Below are positions 25,256 to 36,556 of a stretch of DNA of 64,000 bases, piece after piece (positions within the stretch are counted from its first letter, which is position 1; the number at the start of each line of letters is the position of its first letter). The position numbers and the translations under genes are program-made. Origin of the DNA: Effrenium voratum (taxonomy: Eukaryota > Sar > Dinophyceae > Suessiales > Symbiodiniaceae); NCBI GenBank assembly GCA_963377175.1, contig CAUJNA010002779.1, positions 610,382 through 674,381 of the forward strand, in the 5' to 3' direction. The notes beneath the pieces are model-generated. The model did not search any database, was not told the DNA's origin, and was given only the letters and a program-made list of their open reading frames with translations.

Positions 25256-27277
25256 TCAAGAGACGGCTGGTGCAAGCCGCCGACATCGGTGCATACCATG
25301 CTCCTTCAAAGAATGCAACAGGGATGCCGTTGTTGTGTAGGGCAGCAAAGGGGTAAGCAAACAGCCATAGCACACTTCAGTCACCTCAATCACCTGTTCC
25401 AGGATGCGAAATACGGCCAAGCCCTGCTGCCACTGCCCAGCACTCTTGCATGTGCTGATTGCTGCACTGAAGCTGATCTCATTCGCCTGCAAGTTGGCCT
25501 GGGGCATGTCCCACAAGAGGGTCAGCGCGTGCTGCCACTTCCCCCGTCTCTCGCAGGCACTGATGGTTGCATTGAAGCTTATTACATTGACTTGCACCTT
25601 CACTCCAATCATGCTCTGAAATACAGCCAATGCTTGCTGCCATGTCCCACCTTTCTCGCAAGCGCTGATGGTGGCACTGTAACTGTAAATATCTGGTTGC
25701 ACCTTTGCTTCAGGCATAGAGCTCAAAAGGGCCAACGCATGCCGCCATCGCCCGGCTTCCTCTAAAGCACTGATAGTCGCATTGTAAGTGATCACGTTGG
25801 CTTGCACCTTTGCTTCATGCATGGAGCACAAAAGAGCAAGGGCCTGCTGCCATTGCAAAGCTTTCTCACAAGCGCTGATGGCAGCACTGAAGCTGTAGAC
25901 ATCTGCTGGAATCCTTGCATCCGGCATTGCCTGAAACAAGGACGACGCGTGCTGCCATTGTCTTCCCTTCTCACAGCTGCTAATAGTTGCATTGTAGCTG
26001 ACCTCATTGGCTTCAATCTTAGCATCCGGCATGCTGAAAAACACGGCTAGTGCCCGTTGCCATTCCCACTTGCCATTGACCTCGCAAGCACTGATGGTTG
26101 CACTAAAGCTGTAGATGCTTGATGACACCCCTTCAACAAGCATTGGCTGAAACAAGGCCAGCGCCTGTTGCCATACGTCTTCTGCCTTGCACGCGCTAAT
26201 TGACGCACTAAAGCTGATGTGATTGGCTTGCACTTTTGCTCCGGAAATTGCCGCTAACAGGGCCACTGCCTGCTGCCACTGCCCACATTTCTCGCAGGAG
26301 CTGATTGCGGCATTAAAGCTAATCAAGTCGGCTTTCACCTCAGCTCCAGAAATAGAGCTGAACAGCGACAGTGACTGCTGCCACTGCCTACCTTTCTCGC
26401 AAGCACTGATGGTGGCATTAGCGCTCACCAAATCTGATTTGACTCGAGCTTCCGACATGCCCACAAATAAAGCCAATGCATGCTGCCACTGCCCACATTT
26501 TTCGCAGGCACTGATTGCTGCACTGAAGGAACACACGTCCGCTTGCGCCTTGCTGCCAACCATGCTCCAGAAAATGTTCAATGCCCGCTGCCATGTCCTG
26601 GCCTTCTCACAAGCGCTGATGATTGCGCTAAAGCTGCAAATGTCTGCTTGCAGCCCAGCCTCAGGCAGGTAATTGAAAAGGGTCAGCGCTTTCTGCCATT
26701 GACCAGCTTTCTCGAGCGCGCTCGTGGTCGCATTGTAGCTGATAAGGCTAGCCTTCAATCGTGCATCATGCATGTTTTCAAAGAGAGCCAATGCCCATTG
26801 CCACTGTTGCCCCTTGGCGCAAGCACTAATGGCTGCATTGAAGTTATAGACGTTTGGCTGCAGCTCTGCTTCTGGCATGGCAGTGAGTAGTCTGCAGCCA
26901 TCTCTCCACCGGAGCTTTGACGTCGAGATCGCAACTGTGAAATCCCGCGGGTCCAGTTTCCTACGGTCGGCTACAAGGACCTCAAGTGCCCTGAACAAAA
27001 CATCTGTACGCTTTCTCTCCGCCAGCATGCGCAGGATCTGTCCCACGGACACGGGTGGCTGTCCAGGCGCTGCCAAACATGCACGCACTGCTTTCATGGA
27101 CGGCTCAGGGCATAGTTTGCACAGGGCCGACAGGTCAGGCTGCAGCAAACCCGATCCATTCCGTTGGGTGCCGGAAATCCGATGGCTCACTTTCCGAGCG
27201 GCCAACGCCGCACCGAGCGGAGTCTTAAAACGACCTGGAACGGTCACCAAGGCGGTTCTATGGAGTGGCCTTTCCAT
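25256..27277 (-). CDS. Pentatricopeptide-repeat (PPR) protein
   Basis: A 673-residue uninterrupted frame from an ATG. Residues 1-108 are Arg-rich and nearly free of acidic residues at the start, compatible with an organelle presequence. Residues 109-141 form a degenerate first repeat. From 142 to about 632 come 14 regular 35-residue repeats of the type DVxSFSAAISACEKxGQWQ, each a helix pair. One repeat is two residues longer (near 387-423). About 40 residues follow. PPR proteins of this P class bind organellar RNA one base per repeat and act in RNA processing, stability or translation (family knowledge). Residues at repeat positions 5 and 35 are almost all the Asn/Ser/Thr and Asp/Asn/Ser types of the PPR code, suggesting real sequence-specific binding. 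No DYW or other editing domain is present. The repeats are very alike, implying internal duplication. It is intronless and stands alone; antisense frames over it are shadows. Confidence 0.92.
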   Translation of the reverse strand: MERPLHRTALVTVPGRFKTPLGAALAARKVSHRISGTQRNGSGLLQPDLSALCKLCPEPSMKAVRACLAAPGQPPVSVGQILRMLAERKRTDVLFRALEVLVADRRKLDPRDFTVAISTSKLRWRDGCRLLTAMPEAELQPNVYNFNAAISACAKGQQWQWALALFENMHDARLKASLISYNATTSALEKAGQWQKALTLFNYLPEAGLQADICSFSAIISACEKARTWQRALNIFWSMVGSKAQADVCSFSAAISACEKCGQWQHALALFVGMSEARVKSDLVSANATISACEKGRQWQQSLSLFSSISGAEVKADLISFNAAISSCEKCGQWQQAVALLAAISGAKVQANHISFSASISACKAEDVWQQALALFQPMLVEGVSSSIYSFSATISACEVNGKWEWQRALAVFFSMPDAKIEANEVSYNATISSCEKGRQWQHASSLFQAMPDARIPADVYSFSAAISACEKALQWQQALALLCSMHEAKVQANVITYNATISALEEAGRWRHALALLSSMPEAKVQPDIYSYSATISACEKGGTWQQALAVFQSMIGVKVQVNVISFNATISACERRGKWQHALTLLWDMPQANLQANEISFSAAISTCKSAGQWQQGLAVFRILEQVIEVTEVCYGCLLTPLLPYTTTASLLHSLKEHGMHRCRRLAPAVS

Positions 27278-27333
27278 GGCTTTGGCCAGGCTTTCAGAGA
27301 AGTATGGTCAGCGCAGGTGTGTTTTCACCCATT

Positions 27334-27343
27334 CAAAATGGCT
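27334..27343 (-). other. Possible spliced-leader relict upstream of the PPR gene
   Basis: On the sense strand AGCCATTTTG, 57 bases before the start codon, equals an internal ten bases of the DinoSL. The 3' continuation (AATGGG) does not match the leader, so a relict is only a weak possibility. Confidence 0.2.
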
Positions 27344-27539
27344 GTCGCCAAATCACATAGGTCTACTCACTCGCTTTCTAGGGCAGAACCAAAAGCTCTC
27401 TCACCCCCCCGGAAATCTTTTTGCCAGAGTTCTTGGAAGGGTACTGAAAACCATTTCCCGGAAGCAGGAAGACTATGCCTCTGCTGAAGTTCCTACCTCA
27501 GATTTCCCCAACTCAACCAAACTGTTGAGTGATTCTGGT

Positions 27540-27600
27540 CCCCATTTGTTGGCAAACAGTCGAAGTCCCAACATCCAAGCAAAATGCACCACAGTTTAGC
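27540..27600. repeat. Dispersed repeat D, copy 1
   Basis: GGCAAACAGTCGAAGTCC then CAACATCCAAGCAAAATGCA matches 43,088-43,165 (GGCAAAAAGTCAAAGTCC, AAACATCCAAGCAAGATGCA). Confidence 0.7.
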
Positions 27601-27650
27601 GGACCTGAAAAAATCATGCCAAAGAGATCCCAGCCATAGTAATCCCCAAT

Positions 27651-27721
27651 CACCAACGTACGCTCGTCGAGGGCCACTCGACATATGCTCGTTGAGGGCC
27701 ACTCGATGGACACCAACGTAT
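27651..27721. repeat. Short nested direct repeats
   Basis: GCTCGTCGAGGGCCACTCGA and GCTCGTTGAGGGCCACTCGA lie about 25 bases apart and are themselves bracketed by two copies of CACCAACGTA. Confidence 0.75.
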
Positions 27722-27793
27722 CTTGGCCCACGTCTGTGGTGCCGAGAAAATCATTTGTGCAACTCATGATTCATATTCAGTCTACCCCATTGA

Positions 27794-27871
27794 TACTGTG
27801 GATGGACAAAATCCTGCACCACCCAAGACACCATGGGAAGCCATTGTTTGTTGGTATTTATCAGGAGATGT
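27794..27871 (+). mobile_element. MITE-like element, copy 4, 3'-truncated
   Basis: Starts TACTGTGGATGGACAAAATC and CTGCACCAC and continues with CATGGGAAGCCATTGTTTG and TTGGTATTTATCAGGAGAT. The right terminal repeat is missing, so the copy is broken. Confidence 0.7.
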
Positions 27872-30800
27872 GCCTCTAGGTTTTACCCGATGGTTTTCCT
27901 GCAAATCCTATAGTAAGATCTGGGTACTCCGAAAACAAGTCATAGTTTCGGTCCCCCGAATATGGATCTGTGTCCAAATACGAGGGCCCACCAAAACGTC
28001 GATTTCCTCAGCGGTTTTTGGAGCCTCGACCCCAGTCCGGGTTGAGTCGACTGAGCCGCCCCGCGAGAAACGCTGCGAGTCCAGAGCGGGGAAACATCCC
28101 AGGCCAAAGGCGTCGAATTCTGGCGATGGACGCGGGTTTTGAGTTCCCTTGGCTGCCTGGGCATATGCAGGTAATTCTGGTTCCTACCATCCCTTCACCT
28201 TTCATACAGTTTCCACAGGGGCTCAAATAAACGGATTCCGAGCGCTTGTTTCAAAGGGATCCACGTGCAGCATCCGAAAGGAACCCACTTAGGCTCAGCG
28301 AAGCAATGGTGCAAGATTCTCCATATTTCCAATGTTCATCGCTACCAAGGGAAACCCAGCAACGGGCCAAGGTGATGTTTCAGACCACCAAAAAGAAAAT
28401 GCACTTTGTACAAAACAAAAAGCTGGGGCTGCGGCTGTACGTGTGGATGTCGGTCCCAAAGGCACAATAGCATAATTTATGATCGAGGTGTGTTGAAGTC
28501 AGGACTGTGATCTAAGGAAGTCGCTGGGACAGCCTTCTTCCATGAGCCGCCTGCTTCACCTGAAGGATAGTATATGGATCTATCGATGTTTGAGGGCACT
28601 TGTTGCTTCAAGGGGAAACAAAAGGAGCCTGCCAATTTGAAGGGTTCCCTTATTCAAAAACACGGCAATAGGATGCCCGCTCAAAGCGCATTGCTAAACC
28701 TCATTGCTTCCAACATCTGACATGGACATCCGGTGATCCCGTAAACATATGAGTGTGAAGCGGCGGGCTCCAAACACAGTCGCATTTCCCCCTGTGATGC
28801 ATTGATCCTTTCAAAGGCTGCCCACTCCTGCCTCGCTTCCAGCTCGGGTCCAGCACGCTACGAGGCAGGCCCTCAGCAATCGAGCATGTGGCGGAAGGAC
28901 CATGAGATGGTGCTTCGACATATGATATTTGCGTTGTCTGAAGGCTAGAGGATGGTCTTTTCAGTCTTGGAGATCTGTGGCACGGCAGGAGACTGGTTCA
29001 ATCGCCGACTTACACCAGGCCTTCCGCAGCTTCCAGGCTACAAGGCTCTGCCACACCTTTAAACAAACGAGAAAGGAGCTTGAAACGGTTCATGCAAGTG
29101 GAGCAGAACTCCTCCCCGGTAGAACTCCATGCTTAGTTCACCAGTACTGCATCGAAACCATAGCTCAAGCATGAGTACCAGAGCGTTCTGTATGGACCAC
29201 TGCCCAAGAAGATCAATGCCCCCTTTCTGTCTGGAAGAAAACACCCACTGTGGGTCGCCTGTTGCCAACTCATTCTGCTGATTGTACTGTTTGCTGGAGG
29301 CAAACTGCAAATAGATGAACCCGCCGTATTCGCAATAGGATTGTTGTCCCACAAAAGGGAGCATCCAAGACCGCCACTTCAGCGAAACACTCCTCTTTTA
29401 GCTAATATTGTCAACGATCCTCAAAAAGGGCCGCGATTGAAGCGCCGCCAACTCGGGCCTTGTAGGGTCTATGGAATTCCACCATTGCAAGGCCCTAGGC
29501 TACAATAGAATTAGCCGGGTCGTCAATTTCGGACTCCCATTAATTCGGAGGAAAACTCGAATAGAATATCATGGGGATCCGACTCCTATCTGCTCCTATC
29601 TGCTCCGATCTGCTCCAATGGTCCACGTCATGGCGTACATTGTTGCATTTCTTCAAACAAGTTGGCTGACGCCAATCTGGCGCGCAACTCCAGTGCCGGC
29701 GGTTCCCACAATCCGAATAGTGGACCCAGTGAAGCTTCCAGGAGGACCGCAACATAGCAAGCACACAGGACTGCAAATGTGAGGTTGTCTTCATGGTGCC
29801 TTCAAGTGACAGTTTCCCTTTGGCTTCAGTCTGAAAGCAAACGAAGACGTATATACCCTCAAGAAAAGGCACGGCCATGTGTCTCCAAGTAATCAAGCAC
29901 TCTCCTACTCAGGCCCGGGCAACACAGGCATCCGATTCCGTCGCGCATGTGCTAGCCACCTGCGGGTGGTCGCAAACCGTGGGCAACTACTCCTGGACCT
30001 TCCATAACAACGTCAAACACCCGTGTATTCAATGGGCTGCAAGCCGAAACTTGAAGGGAACACAAACAACGCTCGCCCAAGGAGCACTAGCTTTGCCCCC
30101 ATTCGAGAGCTGTTCAAAAGCAAATCAGCAACTTGGGGCGCCTGGTGTCCTGTGATGCCCTGTAATGGGGGCAAACGGTGCCACAAATGGTACCGTGCGC
30201 CCAGGCGACCGTGGGCTTTTGGCGCATGCCAATCACATAGTACATTCCGGCGTTTGCTGCGTGTTTTAAGGGGGGGGCGCGTGCGGGTGTGGGGGTGGGG
30301 TTGATAACGTTCGAAGCTCCAGCGTTCACTAAGTATCGCAAACAGCAGTGTTCTGCACGCGCACCCAAAAAGCACACTGCGCGAACAAAAAGGGCATCCC
30401 CGCTTTGACCAAGCGGCATGCAGCGAGCACAATGATCAGCGGCATGCAAGCATTGGTGTCAGTCAGGTTTGAGTCACAGGAAGCAACCCTCCTAGGCCGG
30501 TCCGTGTATTTTGTTGAAACGTTGGCCTCACCTTGACCTGTCACACCCAGCAACCACACGGAACATCCCGCCCCATAGAACAATGGCGATTGGTTTGGGG
30601 CACTTTCTGGGCTTCAAGGGCCAAGGACTGGTGGGAAAAGCAGATATGGCGCAAGATTGCATTTGGTAGTTTGCTGGTCACCATATCCTCATCCGGCACA
30701 GCTAAAAACATATCAGGCAAACAGAATGGGCCTGTGCCGCTCTTGGTAATCCCTGCCTCCAAAGCTCTCTCACGCAAGTCGCCTCAGTAAGCCACAAGCC

Positions 30801-32699
30801 AAACAATTGCACTTACATCAACTGGATTCATTAAAGGATACATAGAAACAAGCAAGCGCGCTTTTTTTCGGGGGATCAGCCGGTAGTGAATTTTGACCAG
30901 CCCAAATGGGCTAAAACAGGACGGACAAGGCAAAGTTGGCCCAGAAGTGCTATTGGAACACAGCCCCCACTTGTTTTACTCAAATATCGCCTAGATCCTG
31001 AGAAATTTGGGATGCCCGCATTCTGACCTTCCAAGGATGGAGGTCCGAACATGAGACATGTGCGCGAATCTGCTTGGTTGAGTTTTGTCGTGAGCTTTGA
31101 TCCTCACAAAGACAAGGACCAGAACTATAGTCTATACTCGCCTTCAAAGGGGGTGGACAAGACGCTATCATCTAAAGGCTCCAAATCCAGCGGGTCATTT
31201 GGGAATTTCGAATTTCCGCTCTGCTGTTTCAGTTGCTTCGTATGGGATCGCGCCCACAAGGGAATCTTGCTGGAACTCACTCGACATCCAGCTTGACCCT
31301 CACGCGATTGTGGAACGTGTACCCGCAAATCCACTCAAGTGACAAGCAAACCAGGCTTTAGATTCATGACTGAACTCGCCTTGCTATCTGTCTTGGCCGG
31401 CGACCCGGGCGTTCAACAGGGAATCTGGAAAAACGATCCATTCCCTTTTGGCTTCGTGCAGAATCACACATTCTGCCGCAAGCTGACGCTGATCTTTGTC
31501 ACCCAAAAGGATGGGCAACAATCTGCTTTCCTATGATTCACAATATGAGAGGTCAAACCCACGAGCATGAAGCACAGCACAGGCGCCGCCCTCTTCCCAC
31601 AACTTTGGCACGGTCAAGTGGCCAAGTGAGGCGCAGGGATAATCCTGCATCAGTTTGTCCTGGCGCAAGGGCATCTTTTATGCCCTCTTGGGAGGTGTTT
31701 CTCCGAACCTTCCTATGAACAACTCCATGACTGTTCCTGAACGCACTTCAAAGGCCTGGCAGCCATCTTCCGGTGGACCGGTTTGATAAAAAAACACATC
31801 CTCTGAAGTGGTGGGCAGGTCTTCAAGAGGAAGCCAACGCGTTTGGAAAATCTCATGAAAGCTAAACACTGGGCGCCCTATGTGAAGAAGCCTAATCAAT
31901 TACGGCGACCAACTTGTCCTCCACTTGCAACATTCAGAAGCTCATCCAAGGTGTATCATGGACAGGAATCAAGGAGCCCGAATTCCGTTGTTGTGTTGAT
32001 CTTGTAGCGTGTGCGACTTCCGGTTCCCTTTAGCTATGCGAAACGGCAATGGTTTCCTATAGTGACTTGCCGCCTTAAAGGACTCAACATTCGGGACAAG
32101 TCCGATCTACCCAAAAACAAGACCAGGCATTCTTTCTTAGCACATGGACTGCAGGAATATCATCTATGTGATGCAGCTTTAGAATGCTTGCCCTGGTACT
32201 CAGGGGTCGTCGGGCTCAGCGGCTGGCATCATTTCAGTTGCGACTAAAGCCTGCAACCACCGATTGCAGTGTTCAACTATCATCCTAACTGTTCGTCCTT
32301 TGACATTTCTATCCAGCTTCCAACAAGCGCCTCTGAAGCTAAGCCAAAGCTTCACATCGAAAACGGGCAACACCATGGACAGTACTCCAACATGGAGTCC
32401 AAATCAAAGAACCCTCGCGGTGGAAACAGCAACTTTCTCAAAATAGGCAAAGCACAACACTCGTGACCACACACGGCGCCAAAATCAAAACGCCATGGAA
32501 GGGTAGCAAGGATCAGCATGCTTGGCTACCGAAATGAGCCGCACGGGCCAGCAAATCGTCGCTTGGTTCAGCTTTAATTGAAGCAACTGATGGCTGGAGG
32601 CATGCTGCTCCGAGCGGACAGCATCTTGGTTCTGCCAACAACGTTCATTTATGGCATACGTGCGGGTTCTTTGTTCCGTTCGAGGTAAGTCTGCCACTG
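27872..32699. other. Non-coding stretch, no gene recognised
   Basis: Only scattered frames below about 140 codons, overlapping on both strands. At 29,578-29,615 TCCTATCTGC/TCCGATCTGC repeats four times. Confidence 0.45.
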
Positions 32700-32772
32700 A
32701 TCCTCCTTCTCTCTCGCTCTCTTGCTCTGTCTCTCTCTCTGTCTCTCTCTATCTCTCGCTTTCTGTCTCCTT
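32700..32772. repeat. CT-rich microsatellite
   Basis: CTCTCTCGCTCTCTTGCTCT-like pyrimidine run interrupted by single G bases. Confidence 0.88.
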
Positions 32773-35700
32773 GTTAGATTCTTAGATTATTCCAATGATC
32801 TTCAGGGGCACGCCTTTGGCACAATGTGGCGCCAAGGTGCTTGATGCAACATCAGTTCACCCAATAGCCTCAATCTGGCCGTGCCGCTGCTCCCTTGCTC
32901 CACGAAAACTGCAAATGGATCATTTTCTCGGAACCACACATGGCTCGCTCCCCGCAACGCGGAGCCATCGGTCGGCACCCCATCCGCCCATTCGACGCTC
33001 CTTTGAGCATGTCTGCCATGGCATTGGATAACCCTGGCGCCGAGCTGTTGGCAGCTTGCTCAAACTCTCAGATGTTTGAGAGCTCTCGTGCCCTATCAAA
33101 ATACTGGCCAGGCCTCCAAATGGGAAACCTTTCCCCAAAAGGGTGTTTGTTTGGTGACTCTATAAAACAACCCCAATTCTCTAAAAGTTGTTCCTACCTC
33201 GCACGCTTTCAAAACTTGTTGCGTTTCCCATGAATCAGGAAGAATGATATTTCCAGGTACGGAAGAGGCATGCGACGATCTCCAATTGCCCAATTGCAAG
33301 TGGCTTGGGCTGAGGGTGTTCACAATTGCAATTATGCATGTATATATGTATGTATATACATATATATATATATATATGTATACATATCCATGTACTCCAC
33401 TCAACAATGCCAGATAGCCGGATGGCTCATGGCCTGGTGGGTGCTGGTGTCGTATGCCCGCCAACAAAGTCAAGTCCTTCACTTCCTGTCCATCAACCCT
33501 TTTGCGGGCTAGCAATGAACTGGCTGGATCACCTGCAGCTCTTCAAGCTTTTCGAATAGCTCCCACGTTGCGATTTCCCACGTCACGCACATAAGCGTCG
33601 CCACGAAAAACGCGCGAGTCGTGCTCTGAACATGTCGCCATGCTGAAGTCATCCCCATGATCCGGTCCCTCGAAGGGCCCAACTCGATTCGACGTGACTA
33701 GACAGGTAGCTTCGCAGACTAAAGCAATGGGAGTAAACAGTGGCAAAACGATGAGCCGTAACCTTGTGGTTCTTAGTTGTTGGTGCTGAGTATCTTCCGC
33801 TAGTTCTTGCGCAGTGTTCCAGTCTTCGAGTAATCGAGTAGTCTTTAGTTTGTTCCAAATCTTCTCCGTTACTGTAGTACGACCTGCCTCTACTCAGTGA
33901 AATTCACCGGGCAAAAGGCTATCGCATGGAGATCGACTGGATATTGGCTTTGCTATCGGTGAGGCCGAACATGCTTATTGGCAGCACGTGTTGTTGGTTT
34001 ACTGTGGTTTTGCCTACTTCTAGAACTTAAGGAGCGTGCCTTTGCATGACAGGGGCACAGTTTTTCCCTTCCAGTTGGCCTCTTTTGATTTTGATGGTTG
34101 CTCACGCATGCAGGCTTGAACGGCAAGCCCAAAGCTCGCATTTGGGCCTTTCCGGGTTCTCGCTTGTAATCCCTTGCCCCAAATAAATTGAACAGCTAGA
34201 AACGGATCTAAACCGATTTTGCACTGTGAAAACATTGGTCGGGCGGAGCGCAAACAAGGGCCGCGCTTTGCCATTCTCAGCGTCAAACCTTGGCTCGTAA
34301 TTGGCTGATGTAAATCCTTTTATGTCTATCACGCAGTATACATCTTACGTTTTTATGCAGGCATCGCAAATAATAAGAATCATGCACCCAGAAAAAATAA
34401 GGGGCTCCTACGAAAGAAAGTCATTGGTGGATGCAATCCCACTAGTAGTGTCGCTACAATTTGCCCAGATTCTATGTGTGGTACAAGTCTGTGAAGACAA
34501 AAGATTGTAGACGTGTTTATGGGGGTTGTGCAAAACTACTTTGCCTGGGGACCCTTTTAATCGCCGGCCAATCGCGATCCAATCGTGATCCGACAGATGC
34601 CAACGGAGCAACGTTGGGCATCGGTGCTGTTTCGCGTTTCGCTGTCTGAAGCCTTCCATCCACACAGTACCCGGAACTGGCCTCATGATTTTACCATCAA
34701 ACTCAGTTAAGCCAGTCAGTTAAGTGGTTAGAGGGAAACACCCCCATTTTGTGCCTTTGACAACCAGAAACCGCCAAAATAATGACCCACCCCAGCGCAA
34801 ACCGGAAGGAAGCGACATAGCTCGAATGGGCAGGGCCCCCGTGGCGAAACTCGTATCACCGTATCGCCGTCCAACCGCGGTCCAATCGCGGTCCAATCGA
34901 GGAACTTGGCGGTGAAACTTCGGTTTGCAGCTTCCAGCCTTTGCCAGCCAGCAGATTTAGAAAGCACAGCCTGGGCTTGCGCACGCGAACCCAACATTCA
35001 GCTTTCCATGAGGAACTTTTGCGCGAACCCGGGCGCGGCACCACAATCTAAACACCATGCAGCGTCTGAATTCACAACCATTTCGTTGCACTTTCGCGGT
35101 CCTATCGCCGGCCCTTCCCAATCGGCGCGGTTCAACAAGTTGCCGCTGTTCATAAGTTTCAGACATGCAACTACGGACGGACCCCATATATGTACATATA
35201 TAGCATACACATGCATATATATACATATATATATATATATATTATATTATATATATATTATATATATATGCACATCAATAACAAATAAGAAAAACAACAT
35301 ATAGAACTAACATACACAATATATAATGTGTCAGGGGCACGGGGGCACGGTACACATCAAGCGGCCCTTGTGACCGAGCCGCGTTTTCGCAAGCCCCGGG
35401 CCCAGCCTCGAGGCCCGTTGCTCTCGGCATGGCTACGCTCGGACTGAGCCCAAGACGTCGGTCGCCGGATCTCTCGGCACCGAGGCGGATGTGTCTCATG
35501 GGAAAACAAGAACAAAAACATGAAAACATGGAAACAAAACGTGAAAACCACAAAAAGCAGCCTTTCTGCGAGTGGAATCGAAATTGACTGTTGATAAAAC
35601 TCGCCTTGGACTTTCTTGGCCGCTCGCTGAAAGTGGCAACCTGGATCAAGTTTCCACATCCATGGGACTCCAATGTGCGGAAGCAGTGAACCAACAAAGC

Positions 35701-36430
35701 GTCGCCCCGCCTGAGAAGCTGAATGCGTCAGGAATGATGTAGTTGGCCAAACAAAAGTCAGTGATGCAAAGACAGGCTCAAGCCGGTGCTTCCAATGCCC
35801 CCGCCAAAACACAAAAAACACTAAAGACATTGACCTAACCAATGATACCACTCCCTGCGGATCCCAGTTACAGTTACAGTAGGTAACCAGCCGTTTTGCT
35901 TCTAGTATTGAAAGGGTGCCCTTGGCTACCTACCAAAAAAGGATGGAGGATGCATGAAACATGATGCATCCACCTGAAGTCACCCCACGGAACGATCCTT
36001 TTCCACACCTCTCGTTTTGCCCATCCAACTGGACTAGACAAACTACAGCTCCGTGTCCAAGATAGCCAGCGCTCACAACGCTACTCCGTTCCCATTGGAT
36101 CTTTCGTGCAGATCAAGAAGCTCACCGACCAGGCAAGCAACCAACCAAACAAACAAGCAAGCATGAAACAAAGAACGCAGAAACACACACGCAAGCAAGA
36201 CAGTAGTTAAGCCAACAAGCGAGCAAGCACGCAAGCAAGCAATAAAACAATGAACAGGCCCGGTAACAATTCAACACAAGGCCACGCACAAATAACGCTT
36301 TGTTGAAATGCCTCCCCGTCTCTCACAGGCTCGACCCGCTCGAGCCGCTGGGCGGCACCCGAGCTCTCTGTGCCATGTTGTCCATGAGCTCCTTGGTCCC
36401 GGAAACTGGACCTTCCTGAAAACGTATCCC
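32773..36430. other. Non-coding stretch with TA microsatellites
   Basis: No gene recognised. (TA)n runs lie at about 33,340-33,390 and 35,190-35,275. CAAG/AAAC words lie at 36,130-36,245. Confidence 0.45.
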
Positions 36431-36556
36431 TACGGATGGACGAAATCCGGCACCACTTTGAAACCATTGGAACCCTTTGTCTTTTGGTATGTTACGGGAA
36501 AACCACCATTCCAGGGTTTCTGAGGTGGTGCGAAACGGATCTCGTTCATCCACGGC
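36431..36556 (+). mobile_element. MITE-like inverted-repeat element, copy 5
   Basis: TACGGATGGACGAAATCCGG at the left and TCTCGTTCATCCACGG at the right, with TTTGAAACCATTGG and GGGTTTCTGAGGTGGTGCG inside. Diverged but complete. Confidence 0.75.

Noticed and set aside
25127..25765. 212-codon plus-strand frame over the PPR gene 3' end
   Set aside because: Antisense shadow of the repeats.
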